A stretch of 10,081 nt of DNA from an uncultured Cellvibrio sp. (GCA_946481735.1 CAMLOU010000147.1:1-10081), one strand, 5' to 3'; shown: positions 1-6,118, counted from the first letter of the stretch. Made by a program: numbers and translations. Notes: generated by a model from the letters alone, not told the origin.

Positions 1-1208
1 TGGTTGGTTAATCCATCCGCCACACCGTAGAGTGCGGGCTTGGGATCAAAGTTATTGTCAAACAACAGCGGCCAGTCTTCATGATTGTTGTCAAATAAAG
101 TGCTGATCAGCCAGCTGTCGCTGTCGCGAATACCCCACACCGTTAATCCGCCGCGTAAATCTGCCGGCACGGCTTCGAGGTAAGCAGTAACAATGTCGCA
201 ATATCGTTTTTTCTGCGTTGCCGCCAGTTCATCGGTGAAGGTGGCTTCGTAGTTGTCGGGATAGTTGTAGCCTTCGCTGTAAGGATTGTTGATCGGTATA
301 TCCAGTTCAGTGATTTTCACTTTCAAGCCGCGTTCCGCCACGGCAGCAAAAGAACTTTTAATCGCATCAATGCTGGGCCAGTCCATAAACACGTGCATCT
401 GGAAACCGACGCCATCAATGGGAATATCGCGCGCAATAAAGTCATCAACCATATTGATCATGGCCTGAAATTTAGCTCCGCCATTGGAGATGTTGAAGTC
501 GTTGTAATACAGGTCTGCTTGCGGATCGGCCTGCCGCGCGCTGGCGAACGCGGTTTCAATATAAGCGGTACCCAATTTTTGGTTAAACAGGGAATTTCGG
601 TAAGTGCCATCTTCATTGAAAGCCTCGTTCACCACATCCCAGCTGGGCACACGTCCGGCAAAATGGCCAGCGATAGTTTCAACGTGCCCTTTATACATAG
701 CAAGCCAGGCGGCCGCGTCACCTTCGAAGTTCTTCATCCAGTCGGGCACCTGGTAGTCGGAATGCCACACCAGGGTGTGAGCGTGCAGGCTAATGCCGTT
801 GTCATCGGCATAGTCGAGCAGGGCATCGGCATCGTCAAAGAAATAGGTATCCTGCGCCGGATGCAGGTAGCTCATCTTCATGATGTTACCCGCCGTCAAT
901 TGATCAAAATGCGCTTCGATGATAGCGCGTTGCGCAACGCCTGCTTCATCATCTTGCATGATGCTCGACGGCTCATTCGCTGCACTGACTGCAACCCCAA
1001 TCGGAAAATCTGCCAGGGTGTGCAAGCTCAAAGCCTCGCTGCTGCTGTCACTTGAGCTACTGGCCTCGCTGCTCGTCTGACTGCTGGAACTGGCGCTGGC
1101 TGAACTCGGATTGCCGGATGAGGAGCCTCCGCCGCCGCAGGCGCCAAGGAATAAAAAGCTGGATAAAAGCGTGGATAGAAGTAAAGGGGATCGAGGTGAG
1201 AGTTGCAT
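1..1208 (-). CDS. GH10 endo-beta-1,4-xylanase, outer-membrane lipoprotein (C-terminal end cut by window edge)
   Basis: Endo-xylanase that cuts the beta-1,4-xylan backbone outside the cell. The reading frame is open from ATG at 1208 to the left edge, giving 402 visible residues and no stop. Residues 1-23 are a lipoprotein signal peptide ending in the lipobox LGAC, so Cys24 should be lipidated; the next residue is Gly, which favours the outer membrane. Residues about 25-58 are a Gly/Ser-rich linker with runs of serine, as in Cellvibrio secreted enzymes. The GH10 barrel spans about 60-402: the HTLVWH motif is at 144-149, the acid/base Glu195 lies in WDVVNEAF, the nucleophile Glu301 in ITELDI (106 residues apart, normal for GH10), then WGIRDSDSW and PLLFD...PKPA near the edge. 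Little of the catalytic domain can be missing, though an extra domain beyond the edge cannot be excluded. The usual ENxMKW stretch reads GNIMKM at 107-112. The start is supported by an AGG-type ribosome site and by the signal peptide. Confidence 0.93.
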   Translation of the reverse strand, partial: MQLSPRSPLLLSTLLSSFLFLGACGGGGSSSGNPSSASASSSSQTSSEASSSSDSSSEALSLHTLADFPIGVAVSAANEPSSIMQDDEAGVAQRAIIEAHFDQLTAGNIMKMSYLHPAQDTYFFDDADALLDYADDNGISLHAHTLVWHSDYQVPDWMKNFEGDAAAWLAMYKGHVETIAGHFAGRVPSWDVVNEAFNEDGTYRNSLFNQKLGTAYIETAFASARQADPQADLYYNDFNISNGGAKFQAMINMVDDFIARDIPIDGVGFQMHVFMDWPSIDAIKSSFAAVAERGLKVKITELDIPINNPYSEGYNYPDNYEATFTDELAATQKKRYCDIVTAYLEAVPADLRGGLTVWGIRDSDSWLISTLFDNNHEDWPLLFDNNFDPKPALYGVADGLTN

Positions 1209-1256
1209 AATGTTTACCTGTTGGTCGTTATTATTAGAGGCCCACCGAAAGCTAAC

Positions 1257-1275
1257 TTGTATACTAGGGTACCAA
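1257..1275. promoter_or_regulatory. Candidate operator palindrome at the xylanase promoter
   Basis: TTGTATAC-TAG-GGTACCAA is an imperfect palindrome: 8-bp half-sites match at 6 of 8 positions around a 3-bp centre. It lies just downstream of the proposed -10 box, across the expected transcription start of the GH10 gene, where a bound repressor would block transcription. The shape resembles operators of GntR/LacI-type sugar regulators, but the cognate protein is not identifiable here. I saw no second copy in the other intergenic regions of the window. Confidence 0.4.
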
Positions 1276-1277
1276 AA

Positions 1278-1306
1278 AGCAATAAGTGAGGCCAGCTTGT
1301 TGTCAA
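1278..1306 (-). promoter_or_regulatory. Candidate sigma-70 promoter of the GH10 xylanase gene
   Basis: On the minus strand a consensus -35 box TTGACA (1301-1306) is followed after 17 bp by ATTGCT (1278-1283), a weak -10. The transcript would start near 1271 and have a leader of about 60 nt to the ATG at 1208. The strong -35 with perfect spacing is the main support; the poor -10 lowers confidence. Confidence 0.45.
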
Positions 1307-1404
1307 GGAAACCACAAGCTAACGAAAAGCTCCCTAAACTACAAGGGCGGAAATATTAAGAATGTGCGCGATGGGCGGGTGAGGTGAAGGAGAAATTCAC
1401 CAAT

Positions 1405-1426
1405 AAAAAAGCCACCCGAAGGTGGC
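1405..1426 (-). terminator. Rho-independent terminator of the sugar transporter gene
   Basis: GCCACC-CGAA-GGTGGC forms a 6-bp stem with a tetraloop (1411-1426). Read on the minus strand it is followed by a T6 run (1405-1410). It stands about 220 bp past the stop codon of the minus-strand transporter and separates that transcript from the GH10 gene. Confidence 0.75.
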
Positions 1427-1470
1427 TCTGAGTATTGCTATTAAAAATTGTATTGGCAGGGCGTGAGTTT

Positions 1471-1570
1471 GGCATTAGGGCGGAGGGTTTCGAAACCCTC
1501 AAGTCAGGGATGACTTGAGGGAGCTACAGGGAGGTATTCATGCGTTTTCGAAACCCTCCGCCCTAATGCC
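1471..1570. repeat. Intergenic inverted-repeat element with perfect 25-bp arms
   Basis: The arms 1471-1495 and 1546-1570 are exact reverse complements over 25 bp and stop matching on both sides. Each arm ends inward in TTCGAAA. Inside lies a second perfect hairpin, CCCTCAAGTCA (1496-1506), loop GGGA, TGACTTGAGGG (1511-1521). The segment 1483-1500 (GAGGGTTTC/GAAACCCTC) is itself a perfect 18-bp palindrome that competes with the inner hairpin. There is no coding potential, and I see no clear target-site duplication in the flanks. It sits between the transporter stop codon and its terminator, so it would be transcribed with the transporter 3' end. It is most likely a REP- or MITE-like repeated element; copy number elsewhere in the genome cannot be judged from this window. 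Confidence 0.8.
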
Positions 1571-1649
1571 GAACGACTTACAACGTACTCCACTACCAAT
1601 TTACTTGTTTTAACGGGGCTTACCCGAGATGGCTTTCGAAGGAAGGCGC

Positions 1650-3068
1650 TTAACCCTCCATCTGCTCCAATTCTTTACCTTTGGTTTCCTTGACATAACG
1701 CAGTACAAAGATCACAGAAAGCGCAGAGAACAAAGCATAAATGCTGTAAGTGCCGGCCAAGCCGAGGAAAGAGGCCAGCAGGATCGGGAAAGTCAGGGTG
1801 ATCACGAAGTTGGCGACCCACTGCGCAAAACCTGCCACAGCCAAACCGGAACCGCGAATCTGGTTGGGGAACATCTCGCCCAGCATAATCCACATCACCG
1901 GCCCCCAGGACACGTTGAAGAAGATCACGTACAAGTTGGCGGACACCAGCGCGAGCACGCCCATATCGTCAGACAGCATCAATTTGCCCGCCTCGTCCAG
2001 CGGAGCGCCAGCGAAAGCAAAGGCCACCAGCGCCAATGTCACTGTCATACCGGCGGAGCCGATCCACAGTAACGGCTTGCGGCCAATCTTGTCGACCACA
2101 AAGAAGGTGATAAAGCAGGCCGCGATACTGACGGTACCGGATACCACGTTAATCAATAAGGAATCACTTTCGGAAAAGCCGGCCGCTTGCCAGAGTACGG
2201 CGCCGTAATAGAACACGACATTGATGCCTACCAATTGCTGCAATACCGCCAAACCAATACCGACCCACATAATCGGGCGAATCTTGTTAGTGGTTTTATC
2301 AATCAGGTCTGACAGGCGGGGTTTGTGGTGGTCGGCGGCGAGTGAGGCATTAATCTCGCGCATCTTGATGTCGCCTTCAATGGTGCCGTAGAGTTTGTTC
2401 AGCACCGCTTGCGCGCGGGCTTGCTGACCGGAGGCGACCAAAAAGCGCGGGCTTTCCGGAATAGCCAACAAGGCCAGCAGGAAGATGGTGGCGGGGACGA
2501 GTTCGACCCAGAACATCCAGCGCCAGGTTTCATAACCCAGCCAGAAAACAGATAACGATGAGCCAGCGATATCCGCCAGGAAGTAATTGCTCACAAATGC
2601 CGCCGTCAAGCCGGTGATGATCGCAATCTGCTGTACAGAGCTCAGCTTGCCGCGGTAGCGTGCCAGCGCCACTTCACTGATATATGCCGGGCACATCACG
2701 CTGGCGGCACCGACGGCCAGGCCGCCGAGGATGCGATAAATAATGAATTCCAGCGATGAGGTGGCGATACCCGAGCCCCAGGCGGATACGATAAAAAATA
2801 CCGCTGCCACAATCAGGACCGCGCGGCGGCCGTGTTTGTCCGCCAGGGTGCCGGCGAAAAATGCACCGACGGCGCAACCCAGCAGCATGGAAGACACACT
2901 GAAACCGGTCCCCATGGAGTCGGAATTAAACGCCGTTTGTAAACCATCGACAGTGCCATTGATGACGCCGCTGTCGAAACCAAAAAGAAAACCACCGATG
3001 GTGGCAATACAACTGATCAGGATAATAAACGCGCTATTAGCCTGGGTGGGTGTAGATGACTCGTTCAT
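1650..3068 (-). CDS. MFS sugar:H+ symporter, XylE-like (probable xylose transporter)
   Basis: Inner-membrane sugar uptake protein of the sugar porter family, 472 residues, the usual length, with about 12 hydrophobic segments. Family signatures appear in order: FGFDSGVING at 30-38 with Asp32 at the position of the proton-coupling Asp of E. coli XylE; DKHGRR at 77-82; RYRGK at 137-141; PESPRF at 204-209; QQLVGIN at 277-283; DKIGRK at 326-331; GPVMW at 389-393; and KETKG at 460-464. The Gln-Gln...Asn and Trp residues that bind xylose in XylE have counterparts at 277, 278, 283, 393 and 417. Retention of Asp32 indicates H+ symport rather than facilitated diffusion. Family members also carry glucose, galactose or arabinose, so xylose specificity rests mainly on the adjacent xylBA and xylanase genes. 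A CAGGT ribosome site lies 7 nt before the ATG. Confidence 0.92.
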   Translation of the reverse strand: MNESSTPTQANSAFIILISCIATIGGFLFGFDSGVINGTVDGLQTAFNSDSMGTGFSVSSMLLGCAVGAFFAGTLADKHGRRAVLIVAAVFFIVSAWGSGIATSSLEFIIYRILGGLAVGAASVMCPAYISEVALARYRGKLSSVQQIAIITGLTAAFVSNYFLADIAGSSLSVFWLGYETWRWMFWVELVPATIFLLALLAIPESPRFLVASGQQARAQAVLNKLYGTIEGDIKMREINASLAADHHKPRLSDLIDKTTNKIRPIMWVGIGLAVLQQLVGINVVFYYGAVLWQAAGFSESDSLLINVVSGTVSIAACFITFFVVDKIGRKPLLWIGSAGMTVTLALVAFAFAGAPLDEAGKLMLSDDMGVLALVSANLYVIFFNVSWGPVMWIMLGEMFPNQIRGSGLAVAGFAQWVANFVITLTFPILLASFLGLAGTYSIYALFSALSVIFVLRYVKETKGKELEQMEG

Positions 3069-3374
3069 GGTGATACCTGATTATTGAAATTATCTATTTG
3101 TCTCTAGTGAAGCATGGCAATGGGCAGCGGGGCTGCGCCGTGGTGACCATAGCATATTGATGCACGGGACAACATTGCCGGCAGGTCGGGCTTGGGTGTC
3201 AAATGCCTTGCCGGGCAGGATCAAGGCGGGTTTCATCGGGCGGTGTGTCTAGCGGTTGAAGTGCCTGACGATATGACGCGGTAATCTTAGCCTAATATGG
3301 TTTTACAGACTATATGTGCCGGGTATATGCATTGTGCCGCAATACACACGCATTAACCCGTCTCCTGGCGGTAT
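3069..3374. other. Transporter upstream region without a gene
   Basis: About 300 bp between the transporter start and the regulator terminator. No reading frame here has a credible start and ribosome site. It holds two weak promoter candidates for the minus-strand transporter (3146-3172, and a TATAGT box at 3309-3314 followed by GTAAAAC at 3300-3306). The rest shows nothing I can assign. Confidence 0.5.
3146..3172 (-). promoter_or_regulatory. Possible transporter promoter
   Basis: On the minus strand TTGTCC (3167-3172) is followed after 15 bp by TATGGT (3146-3151), preceded by TG to make an extended -10. The short spacer is a weakness. The leader would be about 70 nt. A competing candidate is the TATAGT at 3309-3314, which lacks a good -35 box. 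Confidence 0.3.
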
Positions 3375-3400
3375 AAAAAAGCCCTCATGCGAGGGCTTTT
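3375..3400 (-). terminator. Rho-independent terminator of the Nudix regulator gene
   Basis: GCCCTC-ATGC-GAGGGC (3381-3396) is a 6-bp stem with a 4-nt loop, flanked by A6 on the left and T4 on the right. On the minus strand it is followed by a T6 run and lies about 20 bp past the regulator stop codon. The T4 on the plus side makes weak bidirectional activity possible. Confidence 0.8.
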
Positions 3401-3418
3401 GCGTGCGGGGGGTGATGA

Positions 3419-4156
3419 TCAGATCTCGAAGGCAAAGCCCATCTCGGTGAGCTTTTTATAGGCGTCGTCATCGAACCGATACAAATTGGCGGCGCGATGC
3501 GGGACCCCTTGCTGCTTTTCATTGCAGGGCGTCAACAGGTTCATCTTCATGATCTTGCGGCGGAAATTGGGTTTATCCAGCTTCACATTGAGGATGGCTT
3601 CGTACAGGGATTGCAATTGCAACAAGGTGAATTTTTCCGGCAGCAGGTTGAATCCGATCGGCTGATGACACACCTGGTGGCGCAGGAACTTGATGCCATG
3701 CGCAACGATCTCGGAATGGTCATAAATCAAAACGGGCAGGTTGTTAACACTGAACCAGCGCGCATAGGAGGTGCTCTGGCCTTCAATCATCGGATAATCT
3801 TCGGCGCTGACCAGGGCGTAGTAAGCAATGGTGACCACGCGGTCATTGGGAAAACGGTCTACCCGGCCAAAGGCTTTTAACTGTTCCAGGTACAGCTCTT
3901 TAACGCCCGTCAATTCTTCCAGCAAACGTGATGCAGCATCGCGCAGGTTCTCGTCGTAGCGAATCCAGCCACCGGGCAACGCCCATTTATCTTTATGGAT
4001 GGGATCATGGTGTTTGATCAGCAGAATTTTCAGTTGGTCGTGGTCCAGGCCGAAAATCAGGTTGTCGATAGAGAGTGCCTGGATAACATTTTGGGGCGAA
4101 TGTAATGGTTCGACGTGGCTGTGTTTGGGTGACGATGGAATGTGGCGGGTGGGCAC
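3419..4156 (-). CDS. Nudix-domain transcriptional regulator with C-terminal winged helix (NrtR-like; probable pentose pathway regulator)
   Basis: A cytoplasmic DNA-binding regulator of 245 residues. Residues about 23-165 form a Nudix fold. Its signature helix region is at 63-85, but where the consensus is REUxEE the sequence reads RLLEEL (77-82): two of the metal-binding glutamates are leucine. That predicts loss of hydrolase activity and use as a ligand-sensing domain, as in NrtR-family regulators. Residues about 175-230 match the NrtR-type winged helix, with FTLLQLQSLYEAIL, then NFRRK (197-201), and RAANLYRF near the end. Known relatives control NAD metabolism or, in Bacteroidetes, arabinose and xylose catabolism. 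Divergence from xylBA makes a sugar-responsive role the best inference; the ligand may be a pathway intermediate. The start is GTG at 4156, chosen because GAGGA lies 9 nt upstream and no better start is nearby. The terminator follows at once, so it is monocistronic. Confidence 0.88.
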   Translation of the reverse strand: MPTRHIPSSPKHSHVEPLHSPQNVIQALSIDNLIFGLDHDQLKILLIKHHDPIHKDKWALPGGWIRYDENLRDAASRLLEELTGVKELYLEQLKAFGRVDRFPNDRVVTIAYYALVSAEDYPMIEGQSTSYARWFSVNNLPVLIYDHSEIVAHGIKFLRHQVCHQPIGFNLLPEKFTLLQLQSLYEAILNVKLDKPNFRRKIMKMNLLTPCNEKQQGVPHRAANLYRFDDDAYKKLTEMGFAFEI

Positions 4157-4181
4157 GATGATAGTTCCTCATTGGTGGTAT

Positions 4182-4200
4182 GGCGACGCACAGGCGACGC
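4182..4200. repeat. Tandem GGCGACGC pair in the regulator leader
   Basis: GGCGACGC occurs at 4182-4189 and again at 4193-4200, a period of 11 bp or about one helical turn. It lies 12-16 bp upstream of the ribosome site of the regulator. It could be a protein-binding site on one face of the helix or chance in a GC-rich stretch. Confidence 0.25.
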
Positions 4201-4358
4201 TTGTCTCGCCGATCCCTGTCCGGTACAGCAGCTCGTGCCGATACGGGCTACCAGGCAGGCAAATCTTCCCGCATTGTATAAGGCTGCCACCTAATGGTCG
4301 AGCATGAATATAAATAAGATAATTTCGGTGCCGGGGGAGGCAAAATCCGTAAAACTGT

Positions 4359-4388
4359 ACTATATTATTCTTGTGGTCAGTAGGACAA
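4359..4388 (-). promoter_or_regulatory. Promoter of the Nudix regulator
   Basis: On the minus strand -35 TTGTCC (4383-4388) and -10 TATAGT (4359-4364) are separated by 18 bp. Transcription would start near 4352 and give a leader of about 195 nt. The GTTTTAC heptamer (minus strand, 4349-4355) falls on the start site, a position suited to autorepression. Confidence 0.5.
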
Positions 4389-4399
4389 TAAGATATCAT
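4371..4399 (+). promoter_or_regulatory. Promoter of the xylBA operon
   Basis: -35 TTGTGG (4371-4376) and -10 TATCAT (4394-4399) are separated by 17 bp. Its -35 box lies back to back with that of the divergent regulator promoter, both inside the 18-bp element TTGTGGTCAGTAGGACAA (4371-4388). Transcription would start near 4406, giving xylB a leader of about 130 nt. Confidence 0.5.
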
Positions 4400-4455
4400 C
4401 TGCCTTAATTTGCGGTTTCCCGGCAGAGGGCAGCTAAACCTGCGTCAGTCCGGTT

Positions 4456-4487
4456 GATCCTGGGGAAAATCCCGTTACCCACGGATC
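4456..4487 (+). other. Possible hairpin in the xylB leader RNA
   Basis: GATCCTGGG (4456-4464) can pair with CCCACGGATC (4478-4487) with one bulged C, enclosing a 13-nt loop. No T-run follows, so it is not a simple terminator. It lies about 50 nt before the xylB start codon. No known riboswitch is recognisable in the leader. Confidence 0.25.
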
Positions 4488-4538
4488 TGTCGTTCATCGC
4501 AAAACACACTCATTAAAGCGTCTACCAAGAGAATAAGC

Positions 4539-6023
4539 ATGCTGTTTTTAGGTATTGATGTAGGCAGCTCCTCTGTTAAGTTATCTGTACTTGATGGGCA
4601 GAGCGGCAAAAGCCTCGGCTCGATCTCGCACCCCGAGAGCGAATTAGCGATCCAAAGTCCGCGGGCCGGTTGGGCCGAACAGGACCCGGCGGTCTGGTGG
4701 GACTGTGTCAAACAAGGCTGCCGCCGTTTGTTTGCCAGCGACAAGATTGATCCTTCGCGCATTAGCGCTATCGGCATTTCTTATCAAATGCACGGACTGG
4801 TGTTGGTGGATGCTCAACAACAGGTGCTGCGCCCGGCAATTATCTGGTGTGACAGTCGCGCTGTGGCCAATGGCAACCAGGCACTTCAGGAGTTGGGTCA
4901 GGGCTATTGCTTTGATCACCTGTTGAACTCGCCCGGTAATTTCACTGCCGCCAAATTGCGTTGGGTACAGGAGAATGAACCGGATACCTTTGCGCGTGTG
5001 TACAAGATGATGTTGCCGGGTGACTACATTGCGATGAAGTTGACCGGTGAAATTACCACCACGGCATCCGGCCTGTCGGAAGGTACCTTGTGGGATTTCC
5101 AGAACAAATCCGTAGCAACACGGTTGTTGGAACATTGGCAGATTTCTACCGACGTTATCCCCACGCTTGTGCCATCTTTTGGTGAGCAGGGTATCGTCAA
5201 TGCCGCAGCGGCGAATGAACTGGGCATTCGCGCCGGTACCCGCGTCAGTTATCGCAGTGGCGATCAGCCGAACAATGCGTTCAGCCTCAATGTGCTGCAA
5301 CCCGGTGAAGTGGCCGCCACAGCGGGAACTTCCGGCGTAATCTACGGTGTAACAGATAAGCCCGCCGCCGATCTGGAGTCGCGGGTCAATACCTTTTTGC
5401 ACGTTACCAATAGCGATGAAAAGCCGCGCAATGGCGTGCTGGTATGTGTGAACGGCACCGGCCGTTTGTACAGCTGGTTGCGCCAGACATTAAATGCCAC
5501 CGGTCAATCGGTTTCCTATGCGCAGTTAAACGCATTGGCAGCGGACATTCCTGTAGGCAGCGACGGTTTGATCTTCCATCCATTTGGTAATGGTGCCGAG
5601 CGTATCTATCAAAATAAAAATCTTGGTGCGCAACTGCGCAACCTGGACTTCAATCGCCATGGTTTAGGTCACATGGTGCGCGCAGCGCAGGAAGGCATCG
5701 TCTTCTCGCTCAACCAGGGGTTCGATGTGTTAAAAGCCCTGGGTGGTCGCTGTGAAGTTGTGCGTGCTGCCAAAGGCAATATGTTCCTGAGTGATGTCTT
5801 TACTCAGGCATTTGCCAACACCACGCAAGCAGCAGTTGAGTTGTTTGAAACCGATGGTGCAGAAGGAGCCGCTCGCGCAGCCGCATTGGGCAGTGGCTTT
5901 TATGCAACACAAGCAGACGCATTCAATGGTCTGCAACGCGTTGGTGTGGTCGAGCCGGATAAAGCGCTGTTTGCGCAATATCAGGATGCTTATCAACAGT
6001 GGGCAGCGTTGTTACCCGTGTAA
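4539..6023 (+). CDS. xylB: Xylulokinase
   Basis: FGGY-family carbohydrate kinase that phosphorylates D-xylulose with ATP to D-xylulose 5-phosphate, the entry to the pentose phosphate pathway. At 494 residues it is slightly longer than E. coli XylB. The N-terminal lobe begins LGIDVGSSSVK with Asp7 in the phosphate-binding loop. GISYQMHGL (79-87) and IIWCDSR (101-107) match the substrate-side motifs of xylulokinases. SGDQPNNAFSLN (240-251) carries the catalytic base, Asp242. TAGTSGVIYGV (261-271) is the second phosphate loop. The C-terminal adenine-binding stretch, GGGxxS in enteric XylB, reads RAAKGNMFLS at 409-418; this version and the SGDQPNNA form look like the Bacteroidetes type of xylulokinase. 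AAGTs downstream are intact and there is no sign of truncation. A modest AAGAG ribosome site precedes the ATG. xylA follows after 95 bp with no terminator between, so the two probably form one operon. Confidence 0.95.
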   Translation: MLFLGIDVGSSSVKLSVLDGQSGKSLGSISHPESELAIQSPRAGWAEQDPAVWWDCVKQGCRRLFASDKIDPSRISAIGISYQMHGLVLVDAQQQVLRPAIIWCDSRAVANGNQALQELGQGYCFDHLLNSPGNFTAAKLRWVQENEPDTFARVYKMMLPGDYIAMKLTGEITTTASGLSEGTLWDFQNKSVATRLLEHWQISTDVIPTLVPSFGEQGIVNAAAANELGIRAGTRVSYRSGDQPNNAFSLNVLQPGEVAATAGTSGVIYGVTDKPAADLESRVNTFLHVTNSDEKPRNGVLVCVNGTGRLYSWLRQTLNATGQSVSYAQLNALAADIPVGSDGLIFHPFGNGAERIYQNKNLGAQLRNLDFNRHGLGHMVRAAQEGIVFSLNQGFDVLKALGGRCEVVRAAKGNMFLSDVFTQAFANTTQAAVELFETDGAEGAARAAALGSGFYATQADAFNGLQRVGVVEPDKALFAQYQDAYQQWAALLPV

Positions 6024-6118
6024 GCAATCGCAAGGCCGTTTTATTTTTTAATTTTTTACCGATGATCATTGTCCGCTTGCAGGCGTGATCAACATTGACA
6101 TCCATGAGGTTGGTTACT
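6024..6118 (+). other. xylB-xylA spacer with T-rich tract and paired TGATCA sites
   Basis: The 95-bp spacer has a T-rich stretch at about 6040-6058 with no preceding stem, so it is not a terminator. TGATCA occurs at 6063-6068 and 6086-6091; being self-complementary, the two copies can pair in RNA around an inner CGC/GCG, leaving a hairpin just before the xylA ribosome site. A role in mRNA processing or differential expression is possible but unproven. Confidence 0.3.

Noticed and set aside
393..1055. 220-residue plus-strand open frame
   Set aside because: It lies wholly antisense to the GH10 gene, whose frame has clear catalytic motifs. The predicted protein has no recognisable domain and there is no convincing ribosome site.
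1471..1570. Integron attC site
   Set aside because: The arms lack the paired core sites (RYYYAAC/GTTRRRY) at their ends and no integrase or cassette array is nearby; a REP/MITE-like repeat fits better.
1471..1570. Rho-independent terminator
   Set aside because: The structure is far larger than a terminator and has no T-run on either side; a proper terminator lies at 1405-1426.
1629..2208. Plus-strand open frames of 147 and 152 residues opposite the transporter
   Set aside because: They overlap each other and the transporter 3' half, whose sugar-porter motifs are intact. The His/Gln-rich or low-complexity translations are typical of antisense frames.
4169..4399. 76-residue minus-strand frame upstream of the regulator
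   Set aside because: Its start would lie upstream of the proposed regulator transcription start, and there is no ribosome site or recognisable domain.
4644..5402. 252-residue minus-strand open frame inside xylB
   Set aside because: Antisense shadow of a well-supported xylB with conserved FGGY motifs; composition is unlike a real protein and no promoter or ribosome site is seen.
6040..6058. Terminator between xylB and xylA
   Set aside because: There is a T-rich tract but no stable stem before it, so the two genes are best read as one operon.
6095..6118. TTG at 6095 (or ATG at 6104) as the xylA start
   Set aside because: The GAGG ribosome site at 6106-6109 would then be inside the gene. The ATG at 6119 has the right spacing and gives the family N-terminus.
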